DNA of 50,761 bases from a virus: positions 1-50,761 of the IMG/VR virus record IMGVR_UViG_3300046821_000457, one strand, 5' to 3'. Of this stretch, positions 6,594 through 14,152 are shown in pieces (the stretch's first letter is position 1; every line of letters starts with the position of its first letter). The notes below the pieces were generated by a model that saw only the letters and a program-made list of their open reading frames with translations, ran no database searches and was not told the origin of the DNA. The position numbers and the translations under genes are program-made.

Positions 6594-7795
6594 TGTTAGT
6601 CGGCAACTTCAACCCACAATCCATCGTTCCTAGCTCCTATAAATCAATGTTGGCGTGTACAGGTACGGTACTTAGCACACTGGCACTCACACAATCCGCC
6701 CCTTTAGCCGTAGGGGCATTAGGGGCGCTGTACTTGGCGAATCAATGGAGCACCAGAGATAGTCGAGACGGGTACTTGTTTGATAGCCCACTGGATGACT
6801 TGATTAACGAGCCTGAATCTATTGCCAACGTAAATGATGTAGTAACCGAACGCATTAGGAAAGCCACGGGCAATAAAGACCTCATTGCACTGGAATCTCG
6901 TAGTGCTCAATACCGCCTATTTAAAATCTCCACGGATAATCCCCAAGAACTCGCAAAAGCACTGCCTAGAGTGGCGAGTGTGTTGGGGATTGCCCCCGAA
7001 GAACTAGGCTTTATCCCGACGGCTGGACGTGATCTAAGCATTATTCTTGCCCCTTTGCCGCGTGAGGATTGGCAAGCCGTACCTTTTGATGATTCACAAT
7101 TAAAGCAAGGTGAATTAATAGGGTATGTGGGTTTAGATGTATTGGGTAATCCCGTCACTTATCACCGTAAACATTCACCTCATATGATGATATCTGGCAC
7201 GACGGGCGCGGGTAAAACCGAAGCCTTAAGAGCCGATATGCACGCGATGCGATTATCGGGATTAAATCCAGAGCTTTATATTATCGATATTAAAGGCACT
7301 TTAAGACGTGAATCTTGTATTCAATTCACGAATGAGATGGAGGTCGGACTAGAAATACTGGCAGAAATAAACCAGCGTGCCAGAGAAAGAATGCAGGAAA
7401 TTGTAAAAGCCGACTGTGATAATTGGTTTGAATATAAAAAGCAGTGTCCTGAGAGTTGCCCCCGTCCTATTTTTGTTTATGTCGATGAATATCCCCAATT
7501 ACGCGCTCACAATAAAGAACGCTGTGAAGCATTAATGAGTGAACTTTTAAAAGTGCATCGTAGTGCAGGTGTATTTATTACCCTAGGTATTCAAAAACCT
7601 AAAGCCACTGAAATATCCACAGATTTACGCGATATGCTCGATATTCGTTTAGCGCTGCGTGTACCAGACTCTACCGCCTCGCAGGTAGCCATTGATGCAA
7701 CAGGTGCAGAAGGGTTAGCAGGTGAAGGGGCATTCTTGTTCCGAGTCGGGGGCGATAAGTTAGTGCAAGGGCGTGGGGTGTTTATGGCTAAATGA
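6593..7795 (+). CDS. FtsK/SpoIIIE-family DNA translocase
   Basis: This 400-residue ATPase starts with a hydrophobic region (residues about 20-50) that can insert in the membrane. The motor domain has Walker A GTTGAGKT at residues 202-209 and Walker B IFVYVDEY near 293-300. The family-typical tail is GVFITLGIQKP, then LDIRLALRVPDSTASQVAID and AEGLAGEGAFLF. Such hexameric pumps move double-stranded DNA through membranes or into capsids. It is much shorter than FtsK and lacks a recognisable C-terminal gamma domain. No relaxase gene is near. The neighbours are a membrane-anchored protein (overlapping by one base) and a peptidoglycan hydrolase. It could move element DNA between cells or serve a membrane-associated virion. 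Confidence 0.88.
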   Translation: MLVGNFNPQSIVPSSYKSMLACTGTVLSTLALTQSAPLAVGALGALYLANQWSTRDSRDGYLFDSPLDDLINEPESIANVNDVVTERIRKATGNKDLIALESRSAQYRLFKISTDNPQELAKALPRVASVLGIAPEELGFIPTAGRDLSIILAPLPREDWQAVPFDDSQLKQGELIGYVGLDVLGNPVTYHRKHSPHMMISGTTGAGKTEALRADMHAMRLSGLNPELYIIDIKGTLRRESCIQFTNEMEVGLEILAEINQRARERMQEIVKADCDNWFEYKKQCPESCPRPIFVYVDEYPQLRAHNKERCEALMSELLKVHRSAGVFITLGIQKPKATEISTDLRDMLDIRLALRVPDSTASQVAIDATGAEGLAGEGAFLFRVGGDKLVQGRGVFMAK

Positions 7796-7840
7796 GAGAC
7801 CTAGCAACTTAATCACTAAACCACGATTACCCCTGTTCAA

Positions 7841-7948
7841 ATGGACTCTATTGCTAACCGCTGGCTAGAACGGGCACGAATGCAAGGCGTATTGAAATAT
7901 AACCCTGAGTCAGGGGTAGGGAAGCCTAAATACGTATTGAACGATTAA
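7841..7948 (+). CDS. Possible 35-residue peptide after the translocase gene
   Basis: The reading frame encodes a short basic peptide containing NRWLERARMQGVLKYN and ending KPKYVLND. This resembles the last helix and wing of a winged-helix domain. It lies in the same frame as the translocase gene but is separated from it by several stop codons, and the ATG has no good ribosome binding site. It may be a remnant of a lost C-terminal DNA-recognition domain or a chance frame. A strong terminator follows 10 bp later. Confidence 0.35.
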   Translation: MDSIANRWLERARMQGVLKYNPESGVGKPKYVLND

Positions 7949-7958
7949 CTAACCCAAC

Positions 7959-7986
7959 GGGGGCGGGATTAGCGCCCCCTTTTTTT
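7959..7986 (+). terminator. Strong Rho-independent terminator
   Basis: The stem GGGGGCG (7959-7965) pairs with CGCCCCC (7973-7979) around a 7-nt loop and is followed by seven T residues. It ends the operon of membrane proteins, hydrolase and translocase. Confidence 0.92.
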
Positions 7987-7999
7987 CAAGAGAAGATAA

Positions 8000-8566
8000 A
8001 TGGATAAGACTGATTTTTATTTTTTACCAATCCCTAATTGGGACAATATAAAAGATGATGAATTATTAGATTTATCATTAGTAATAAGTGCCATTAATAG
8101 TTTGCATCCATTAAAAGTACTAACTTTAGACTTGATATGGAGACTTGACCGTATACAAAGGCTTGGCTTTCAAATAGATGTAAAATTAGAGATGAAACCT
8201 ATTAGATATAATGGTATTCCTGTACACGACGCTATCAGAACCACATATAAGATAAGTAAAACTAATGCTATTAATTTGAAGGTTTTTGCAAACTCTCCTA
8301 GCCCTGATATTGATAATGTAGAAACCAAAACCGTAGAAATTGAGAAAACATTTTCACCAAAAGAGCGCAACTCTATGCTGTTAGTAATCTTAGGCATGGC
8401 TATAGATAAATATGGCTATGATCCAGAAGCGAATAAAAATCCCGCTACAGGCAGCAATAAAAACAGCATTAAAGCCAGCTTAGAGAGAATCGGTGTTTCT
8501 ATAAGTGACGATACTATTAAAAAATATCTCGAAGAAGCCATTAAAATTCAACAACTTAAAAAATAG
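8000..8566 (+). CDS. Hypothetical phage/plasmid accessory protein
   Basis: This 188-residue protein is encoded by DNA clearly more AT-rich than its neighbours, which suggests a separate acquisition. The last 60 residues (LGMAIDKYGYDPEANKN, PATGSNKNSI, then DDTIKKYLEEA) resemble a short domain common at the C-terminus of uncharacterised phage and plasmid proteins. The first 120 residues are not recognised. AAGAGAAG precedes the ATG. The gene sits alone between a strong terminator and the repeat cluster ahead of the AlpA gene, a typical accessory ('moron') position. Its function is unknown and defence or host takeover is only a guess. Confidence 0.65.
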   Translation: MDKTDFYFLPIPNWDNIKDDELLDLSLVISAINSLHPLKVLTLDLIWRLDRIQRLGFQIDVKLEMKPIRYNGIPVHDAIRTTYKISKTNAINLKVFANSPSPDIDNVETKTVEIEKTFSPKERNSMLLVILGMAIDKYGYDPEANKNPATGSNKNSIKASLERIGVSISDDTIKKYLEEAIKIQQLKK

Positions 8567-8601
8567 TTAACCGATTTAGGTTAGTAGTTAACCTATTTAG
8601 G
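8566..8601. promoter_or_regulatory. Direct-repeat operator upstream of the AlpA gene
   Basis: A 15-bp word occurs twice, GTTAACCGATTTAGG (8566-8580) and GTTAACCTATTTAGG (8587-8601). They lie 21 bp apart, about two helical turns. The junction also forms a palindrome, GGTTA-N5-TAACC. An additional inverted pair, ACCTGT/ACAGGT, lies nearer the gene. It is a likely binding site for the AlpA-like protein or another regulator of the replication module. Confidence 0.6.
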
Positions 8602-8662
8602 ACAACATCATTATTAATTTGTATAGCTTAAACACCTGTGACAAACAAAAACAGGTAAAACC

Positions 8663-8863
8663 ATGAAAGCACTCAGCTTTAATCAAGTATCAGAAAAAAC
8701 CAGCTTAAGCCGCTCCCACATTTGGAAGTTAGAACACGCGGGAAAATTCCCTAAGCGCTTTTCAATCGGAGCGCGTGGCGTGCGTTGGTTAGAGAGTGAG
8801 ATAGACGCATGGCTTGCCGATAGAGCACAGGCAGGTGATAACCGTGCAGACAAACGCGCTTAA
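8663..8863 (+). CDS. AlpA-family excisionase/transcription regulator
   Basis: This 66-residue winged-helix MerR-like protein has the AlpA pattern: FNQVSEKTSLSRSHIWKLE, FPKRFSIGARGVRWLESEI and DAWLADR. Members of the family act as excisionases or activate integrase and replication genes in satellites and prophages. It is the first gene of a module with a toprim protein and a DUF3987 protein. Duplicated 15-bp repeats lie upstream and a hairpin follows at 8879. Confidence 0.88.
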   Translation: MKALSFNQVSEKTSLSRSHIWKLEHAGKFPKRFSIGARGVRWLESEIDAWLADRAQAGDNRADKRA

Positions 8864-8878
8864 CCCCCCCAAATGAAA

Positions 8879-8912
8879 AAGCCCGCTATCGCTACCAACG
8901 AAACACGGGCTT
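8879..8912. terminator. Hairpin between the AlpA and toprim genes
   Basis: The arms AAGCCCG (8879-8885) and CGGGCTT (8906-8912) pair around a 20-nt loop, just before the AAGGA ribosome binding site of the toprim gene. There is no T-run on the plus strand, so it may only attenuate read-through. Confidence 0.5.
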
Positions 8913-8928
8913 AAAAGGAATTTCAGTA

Positions 8929-9861
8929 ATGAATATTACACCATCCTATTACCAAAGTCTCGACAATCTACGCACCACTATGCACAACCTGCTAGGTTTT
9001 GCGCCCCCTGAATTGGTGGATAGTGGCGCATTAATCCGCTTTGACACCGACAAGCCACGCAATAAAGCAGGCTGGTACGTACTCCACCGCTTGAGCATAG
9101 GCGGACTGGTTGCCACCTTTGGCGACTGGAAACAAGGCATTAGTCACAAATGGACTAGCTACACACAAGACGAACTAAAACCGAATGAACGTGAAGCTAT
9201 AAGACAAGCCCGACTCAAACAAGCCGCAATCCTCAAGGCGGAAACGGAGCGCAACCACGAAACCGCAAGGCTTAAAGCGGTTGATATGTGGACTAAAGCC
9301 CCACTTGCTAGCACTGCACACCCGTACTTAATACGTAAGCAAGTAGGCGCGTATGGGATTAAGCAATCAGGCAATTTACTACTTATCCCGCTTATGGATG
9401 CAGGCGGATACCTACGCAACCTCCAAACCATTGCACCCGATGGGACTAAACGCTTTTTAAAGGGCGGCATTAAAAAAGGCATGTTTGCCCCCATAGGCAC
9501 ATTGCGAGGCGCTACACGGGCTTATCTATGCGAGGGATACGCCACGGGTGCATCTATCTATGAGGCATACCAACAACCTGTCATCTGTGCACTGGATGCG
9601 GGAAACCTGCTACCCGTAGCGCAAGCGATACGCGCTAAATGCTTAGACTTACCTCTAATCTTGGTAGCTGATAACGACCGTGCGACCGCTCAAAAGACAG
9701 GGGTTAATGTGGGTATCACCAAAGCGCAAGCGGTAGCTGAATCCGTTTCATTAGTGACCGTACAAGTACCCTACTTTGAGGATAGCGCCCCCCTAGACCT
9801 CTCAGACTTTAACGATGCAGTGAATTACTACCGCACCCAAGACAAGCCACAAGTTGCTTAA
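8929..9861 (+). CDS. Toprim-domain primase-like protein
   Basis: This 310-residue protein has a toprim fold in its C-terminal half. The acidic motif YLCEGYATGASIYEA (about residues 200-215), LDAGNLLPVAQA, LVADNDR and DLSDFND provide the expected metal-binding Glu and Asp residues. The first 90 residues, with LIRFDTDKPRNKAGWYVL, resemble the N-terminus of phage-type primase proteins. It probably primes DNA synthesis for the element together with the DUF3987 protein. AAAAGGAATTTC precedes its ATG, and the same sequence precedes the next gene. A homologue in the same gene order lies at 14133-15116 in the neighbouring element. Confidence 0.85.
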   Translation: MNITPSYYQSLDNLRTTMHNLLGFAPPELVDSGALIRFDTDKPRNKAGWYVLHRLSIGGLVATFGDWKQGISHKWTSYTQDELKPNEREAIRQARLKQAAILKAETERNHETARLKAVDMWTKAPLASTAHPYLIRKQVGAYGIKQSGNLLLIPLMDAGGYLRNLQTIAPDGTKRFLKGGIKKGMFAPIGTLRGATRAYLCEGYATGASIYEAYQQPVICALDAGNLLPVAQAIRAKCLDLPLILVADNDRATAQKTGVNVGITKAQAVAESVSLVTVQVPYFEDSAPLDLSDFNDAVNYYRTQDKPQVA

Positions 9862-9875
9862 AAGGAATTTCAACC

Positions 9876-11225
9876 ATGACGAATCAACCACATAAAGCAC
9901 CCGTTATCCCGATGACCACTCTTAAAATGGATAAGCCTTGTTACCAAGACCAAGAACTAGCACTGGCTAATGTGCCAGTACCCGACGAAGCGTGTTTTTA
10001 CGGGATATTGGGGCAATACGCTAACTATGCAGCTAATAAGCAAGAAACTACCCCTATAGCCATATTAGCGCACCTATTGCCCTTCATTGGCACGTATCTA
10101 TGCAAGCCTTACGCTTGCCCCCCTCAACACCTACCCAAAACTCAATTAGTGCTAGGGGGCGTAGTTGTCCCCCCTAGAGTAATGACCGTCATAGTAGGGC
10201 TAAGCAGTGCAGGCAAGGGGACAGCCGCTACACAAACCAAACTCTTAACCCGTTGTATTAATAAGGCACTCTTAGATTTAAAGCTACCTGTGCCCATTTA
10301 TGCCGATGGTCCTATGAGCACAGGCGAAGGGTTAGCATGGTTACTACGTGACGAATCGAAAGACCTAGACAAAGATAACAACCCTAAATTTGAAGGCGTT
10401 GACGACAAACGAGCGATGATTGTAGAGGAAGAATTTAGCGCGTGCTTGAAGGCAACTAAGCGCGATGGTAATACATTTAGTGCAGCAATCAGGAGATTTT
10501 ATGATGATGGTTGTTATTCGCCCATTGTCAAAACGGCAAAAGCCACCTGCACCCATGCTGATTTAAGTTTTTGCGGACATATCACCCCTAGCGAACTACT
10601 CAAAGAGATTGACCCGCAAGAGTTTTATAACGGTTTTGCTAATCGTATTCTGTGGTTCTATGTGCCACACAGTGAGATTGTCCCTATCCCACTAAGCCCT
10701 AGTGATAGCGCCCTACAAGCCTTCACAGATGAGATAGTGCAAGCCATTCAATACTCGCATCATCAAACCAACCTAACCCTCTCAGATGAATCTATCCGAC
10801 TATGGGAAAACGTCGCCAAACGCTTAGGCAAGGCACGTAATCAGATGCTAGGGGAACGTGCTCGACCCAACGTTTTACGCATTGCCACTATTTACGCACT
10901 ACTAGACAAAACCAACCAAGTGCAGCCGGAACACCTCAAAGCCGCTATTGCTTTATGGGAGTATAACCAGCAATCCATTAACTACATTTTTGAGATGCAA
11001 CAGGATGACAGAGAGCTAGACATAAGCAGGGTATTAACGGGTAGGGAGCTAAGCATTAGCGAGATTAGGCTAACCGCATTTAACCAGAACATAAGCTCTA
11101 GTGATTTAGGGCAATTACTCAAGCGCATGGAAGGACGCGGCTTAATTGAGCGTTTTGAGCGTCCTAACGTCACAGGTAAGGGCAAAAAGGCGACTTGCTT
11201 TAGATTAAAAGCAGTAAAAGAGTAA
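9876..11225 (+). CDS. DUF3987-type replication ATPase
   Basis: This 449-residue P-loop protein has VGLSSAGKGTAAT (about residues 108-120) as a modified Walker A. MIVEEEFSACLKATKRDGN then AAIRRFYDDG, and a later GHITPSELLKE segment with FYNGFANRILWF, are all typical of DUF3987/YfjI-like proteins. These occur with toprim proteins in phages and genomic islands, where they are thought to act as replicative helicase or loader. The C-terminus has a winged-helix-like stretch (LTGRELSISEIRL and LLKRMEGRGLIERF). Its last codons lie within the start of the right copy of the long inverted repeat, so the repeat directly abuts the gene. Confidence 0.85.
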   Translation: MTNQPHKAPVIPMTTLKMDKPCYQDQELALANVPVPDEACFYGILGQYANYAANKQETTPIAILAHLLPFIGTYLCKPYACPPQHLPKTQLVLGGVVVPPRVMTVIVGLSSAGKGTAATQTKLLTRCINKALLDLKLPVPIYADGPMSTGEGLAWLLRDESKDLDKDNNPKFEGVDDKRAMIVEEEFSACLKATKRDGNTFSAAIRRFYDDGCYSPIVKTAKATCTHADLSFCGHITPSELLKEIDPQEFYNGFANRILWFYVPHSEIVPIPLSPSDSALQAFTDEIVQAIQYSHHQTNLTLSDESIRLWENVAKRLGKARNQMLGERARPNVLRIATIYALLDKTNQVQPEHLKAAIALWEYNQQSINYIFEMQQDDRELDISRVLTGRELSISEIRLTAFNQNISSSDLGQLLKRMEGRGLIERFERPNVTGKGKKATCFRLKAVKE

Positions 11226-11436
11226 TAAAAAGAGTACTTTTACTATTTTTATTAAGCTATTGATTTATAACGATAATATAGCCTTTTTTACCCCTAAAAC
11301 GAGTAACAAAAAGAGTATAAAAGAGTACGGTTTACTCTTTTTATTGAGCCTCTCTAAGTTGCTGATAGTTAAAGGAAAATAGTACTTTTTAGGGAGTAAA
11401 AGAGTAAAAGAGTAAAAAGAGTAAGAAAATACTTTT
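11213..11436. repeat. Right copy of the ~225-bp inverted repeat rich in GAGTA words
   Basis: This segment is the inverted counterpart of 2091-2315. It includes GTTAAAGGAAAATAGTACTT, AGGGAGTAAAAGAGTAAAAG and GAGTAACAAAAAGAGTATAA. GAGTA occurs about nine times on the plus strand, and a near-palindrome AAAAAGAGTAC/TTTTACTATTTTT lies at its inner edge. It starts within the last codons of the DUF3987 gene. The closely spaced GAGTAAAA words look like iterons, so a replication origin is one hypothesis. Confidence 0.88.
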
Positions 11437-11455
11437 CTGAAAGAGGTTAGAAACT

Positions 11456-11674
11456 ATGTCACTCCTAGCTTATGTTGACGACTGTATAAGAGAGATTCGA
11501 CAACCCAAACCACCTTCTATGACACAAGACGAACAAGCCGACTTTGAGGAATGCCTAGAGGAACGTAGCGCGATAATGGAGTATGAAGGCGGACTACCAA
11601 GAGGTGAGGCAGAATTGCAAGCGCGTGTTATCTGTTTGACGGAGTACCGAAATAGGAAGGGTATTAAAGCCTGA
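11456..11674 (+). CDS. Small hypothetical protein
   Basis: This 72-residue acidic protein contains EECLEERSAIMEYEGGLPRGEAE. A similar phrase is common in small proteins and primase tails of phages and islands. AGAGG lies ten bases before the ATG. It is the first gene outside the right inverted repeat and probably belongs to the left element's replication region. The function is unknown. Confidence 0.6.
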   Translation: MSLLAYVDDCIREIRQPKPPSMTQDEQADFEECLEERSAIMEYEGGLPRGEAELQARVICLTEYRNRKGIKA

Positions 11675-11738
11675 TAATCAGTAGGGTAATCACTGGCTAC
11701 CCTTAGCACCTCGAAAGATTATTTTTGAGGGAGTCAAA

Positions 11739-11792
11739 ATGCCAAAAGTACACCGCAAAGTACACCGTAAAACGGTTTTAGACCTATTTTAA
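11739..11792 (+). CDS. Possible 17-residue peptide with duplicated KVHRK
   Basis: A short frame (MPKVHRKVHRKTVLDLF) follows a good ribosome binding site, GAGGGAG. Its DNA contains AAAGTACACCG twice in tandem. It could be a regulatory peptide, the head of a truncated gene, or chance. Confidence 0.25.
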   Translation: MPKVHRKVHRKTVLDLF

Positions 11793-11810
11793 GCCTTAGT
11801 CCTAAAAGCA

Positions 11811-11845
11811 AAAAGCCTTGTAAGTGTTTGACCTACAAGGCTTTT
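11811..11845. terminator. Strong bidirectional terminator beside the tRNA fragment
   Basis: The 12-bp perfect arms AAAAGCCTTGTA (11811-11822) and TACAAGGCTTTT (11834-11845) enclose an 11-nt loop. On the minus strand it lies just after the tRNA 3' fragment, so it was probably the terminator of the original tRNA-Thr gene. On the plus strand it ends in TTTT and can also stop transcription from the left. Confidence 0.88.
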
Positions 11846-11849
11846 AATT

Positions 11850-11894
<45 letters not shown>

Positions 11895-11951
11895 ATTTAG
11901 CAAACATTTTATTTATAAGGTTATGATTTTTATATAAAAATAAAAATATCA

Positions 11952-12039
11952 TCTAAAATCAAAGTCTTTTTTTCGTTATCATCGTTAATCACTATAAATC
12001 AGGTGAGATAGTCTAAAATCATCGTTTTTAAAAAACGAT
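11952..12039. promoter_or_regulatory. Candidate integrase arm sites and palindrome upstream of the integrase gene
   Basis: This AT-rich stretch contains TCTAAAATCA twice (11952-11961 and 12012-12021). It also has a perfect 9-bp inverted repeat ATCGTTTTT-A-AAAAACGAT at 12021-12039. It lies between the tRNA attachment core and the integrase gene, where arm-type integrase or excisionase sites normally occur. The binding role is inferred. Confidence 0.45.
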
Positions 12040-12086
12040 CATCCTTGTGTAGGACTAGCGTAGTACTAACGCTTTAGGAGTTTGGG

Positions 12087-13274
12087 TTGAGTGAGGTTAT
12101 AACGTTCACACAAAAACGCTTATCTTTGTTGGAAGTCCCCACCAGTAAGCGTGTTACTTATCGAGATAAAACTTTGCAAGGGTTTCAGCTTGTCATTTAT
12201 CCCTCTGGTGTTAAGAGCTTTTATGTTTATAAGCGGATTGGTAAGCAACCTGAGCGGGTTTTTATTGGTAACTGGCCATTGATGGATGTGGAGGAGGCTC
12301 GGCGTAAAGCACAGGAGATTTTAGGCAAGATTGCGTCGGGTGAGTTTGTGTTGCCTAAACAGGTTGTTGCCTGCCCTGTTCCGGCTCCTGTTATGAGTTT
12401 TGGTGAGTTATTTGCTAAGTACTTGGAGCTACACGCTAAGCCACGTAAAAAGACGTGGGCTGAGGATGAGCGCCAATATCGAGTGTATTTGCAGCATTGG
12501 GCTAAGCGTCCTATTGACGGTATTACTAAGCTGGAAGTAACGGAATTACACCAGACATTGGGGGATAAGCATGGGCATTATCAAGCTAATCGGGTGTTGG
12601 CATTGCTGAAATCGATGTTTGAGAAAGCTAGAGATTGGGATTTGTTGTTAGGCTCTAATCCTTGTAGTGCTACGGAAAAATTTGAGGAAGTGGCGCGGGA
12701 ACGTTTTTTACAGTCGGATGAGTTGGTGCGCTTTTTTAGGGCATTGAATGATGAATCTAATACGACTATTCGTGATTACTTTTTGATGTTGTTGTTTACA
12801 GGGGTGAGACGCACCGCAGTACTCAAGATGCGTTGGGATGAGATTAATTGGCTGGATAAAACGTGGTCTATTAAGCCGGAAAACGCTAAAAGCGGTAAGT
12901 CTCAGATTGTGCCTTTGGTATCGACTGCTTATGAGTTATTACAGGTACGGCGACAAAATGTAGAGGGTGAGTGGGTATTTCCGGCACGTTTGGGGGCTAA
13001 ACAGGGGCATTTGACTGAGCCTAAACGGGGGTGGGATAGGTTGTTAAAGCGTGCCCAATTGGAGGATTTACGGTTGCATGATTTGCGGCGCTCGATGGGG
13101 AGTTGGCAAGCTAAGAAGGGGTATAGTTTGGTTACGATTGGTAAAACATTGCATCATTCCTCCCCTGCTTCCACGGCTGTTTATGCGCGGTTAGATATTG
13201 AGACGGTGCGGGAGGCTATGGAGGATACAATTGAAACTATGCTCAAATTGAGCAAGATTAAATCACCTAGTTAG
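12087..13274 (+). CDS. Tyrosine recombinase, phage integrase
   Basis: This 395-residue integrase has an N-terminal DUF4102-like region (KRVTYRDKTLQGFQLVIYPS) and a core-binding segment near residues 110-210. Its catalytic domain shows Arg241 in TGVRR, His331 and Arg334 in HDLRR, the second His box at HHSS (356-357) and the nucleophile Tyr366 in AVYARL. It inserts or excises DNA at short core sites. The start is a TTG at 12087, supported by AGGAG seven bases upstream. It stands about 190 bp from a tRNA-Thr 3' fragment in the standard int-attL layout, so it most likely belongs to the prophage on its right. Confidence 0.95.
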   Translation: MSEVITFTQKRLSLLEVPTSKRVTYRDKTLQGFQLVIYPSGVKSFYVYKRIGKQPERVFIGNWPLMDVEEARRKAQEILGKIASGEFVLPKQVVACPVPAPVMSFGELFAKYLELHAKPRKKTWAEDERQYRVYLQHWAKRPIDGITKLEVTELHQTLGDKHGHYQANRVLALLKSMFEKARDWDLLLGSNPCSATEKFEEVARERFLQSDELVRFFRALNDESNTTIRDYFLMLLFTGVRRTAVLKMRWDEINWLDKTWSIKPENAKSGKSQIVPLVSTAYELLQVRRQNVEGEWVFPARLGAKQGHLTEPKRGWDRLLKRAQLEDLRLHDLRRSMGSWQAKKGYSLVTIGKTLHHSSPASTAVYARLDIETVREAMEDTIETMLKLSKIKSPS

Positions 13275-13372
13275 CATTTCACAGCGATTAAGTGAATTAA
13301 TTACCTTTTTGCGGTCTGTAAAGTCGACACTATTATTATTTTTAATGTCATAACGATATAAAAGGTCGCATT

Positions 13373-13780
13373 GTGAAAATCTATCTGCCTGATTGGTATC
13401 CTGCTAAACGTCATTTATATTCTATTAGTTTGTTTGATTTTGGGTGCTTTTTAGAAAATTGCTCTAGTTGTATATCGTTATCTCCTAGTTTAAGCCTGTT
13501 GTTGCCTGCTCAACCCCTGTCTCTTTATAAGTTTTCTACCTCATTGAAAAAAATCAGATTTTTTAAGTCTATTGATATTCTTGATTTATTAATTTGGTCA
13601 GAACAGCACTCTTTAAAATTGAGTGGGGAGCTTATTGCTAATGTGCTTTGGCCTTATGATTCGGTGAATTTAAAAAAGCGTTACTTTGAAACTGCTAGAC
13701 CTTTGGCTTTTTCTTTGCTTCATCTTGAGGGTATTAAATTTATTAAGTCTATTCCCAATAATCACTCTGTTTATATTTAA
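13373..13780 (+). CDS. Hypothetical AT-rich protein
   Basis: This 135-residue protein starts at a GTG after AAAGG. It is rich in Leu, Ser and Phe (for example ISLSPSLSLLLPAQPLSLY) and has no recognised domain. The second half (GELIANVLWPYDSVNLKKRYFETARPLA) could be a winged helix. It lies between the integrase and AlpA genes and ends in a hairpin. It may be a small regulator, but the family is unknown. Confidence 0.55.
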   Translation: MKIYLPDWYPAKRHLYSISLFDFGCFLENCSSCISLSPSLSLLLPAQPLSLYKFSTSLKKIRFFKSIDILDLLIWSEQHSLKLSGELIANVLWPYDSVNLKKRYFETARPLAFSLLHLEGIKFIKSIPNNHSVYI

Positions 13781-13795
13781 TCAAATGTGATTATT

Positions 13796-13813
13796 GCGGG
13801 GGTCAACTCCCGC
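13796..13813 (+). terminator. Short GC hairpin
   Basis: GCGGG (13796-13800) pairs with CCCGC (13809-13813) around an 8-nt loop, 16 bp after the stop codon of the hypothetical gene. No T-run is present, so termination is uncertain. Confidence 0.5.
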
Positions 13814-13897
13814 TATTTAATAATCTAATATCAATATGAACCGTTAATAATCAATTTTGATCATTAGCGTTGATAGGTTGTTAAGGAGTAGCACATT

Positions 13898-14152
13898 ATG
13901 ATCACTAACAGGGCTTTAAAAGCGGTCTCTAGCTTTACTGAACGACGTTTATCTATCGAACAGGCTGCTGCTTACATGGGTATTGGTAAAGCCACGTTGA
14001 ATAGATGGCGATATTCGGAATTACCTATTGGTACTAAACAACCCAGGTATCACAAGGTTGGCTCCCGTATCTATTACTTGCCCGAAGATTTAGATGCGTT
14101 TTTGGCAAACACTGCTATTGAATCAGCGGGGGATGCTTATCGTGAGGCATGA
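13898..14152 (+). CDS. AlpA/excisionase-like helix-turn-helix protein
   Basis: This 84-residue protein has a MerR-like helix-turn-helix (LSIEQAAAYMGIGKATLNRW) and the wing KVGSRIYYLPEDLDAFL. Proteins of this form work as excisionases or as activators of phage or satellite genes. AAGGAG precedes the ATG. It overlaps the toprim gene by about 20 bp and opens an AlpA-toprim-helicase module parallel to that at 8663-11225. Confidence 0.82.
   Translation: MITNRALKAVSSFTERRLSIEQAAAYMGIGKATLNRWRYSELPIGTKQPRYHKVGSRIYYLPEDLDAFLANTAIESAGDAYREA

Noticed and set aside
5562-6771. The 14-mer GATAGTCGAGACGG occurs at 5562-5575 and 6758-6771, inside the hydrolase and translocase genes.
   Set aside because: Both copies encode a similar Asp-Ser-Arg-Asp-Gly phrase; two hits are too few to claim a translocase-orienting site.
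6593-7795. Inovirus Zot-type morphogenesis ATPase.
   Set aside because: The motifs after Walker B (LGIQKP, LALRVPDSTASQVAID) are those of FtsK/SpoIIIE, and no filamentous phage coat or adsorption gene is recognisable.
2664-7795. Membrane-containing (tectivirus or corticovirus) prophage module.
   Set aside because: An ATPase and a wall hydrolase are present, but no gene is long enough and of suitable composition for a double jelly-roll capsid protein.
12087-13274. The integrase as part of the left element.
   Set aside because: The orientation of the tRNA 3' fragment places the former chromosome on the left and the inserted DNA on the right, so the integrase belongs to the right-hand prophage.
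13848-13866. Possible palindromic operator with TGATCA before the AlpA-like gene at 13898.
   Set aside because: The arms match over only four bases, which is not enough in AT-rich DNA.
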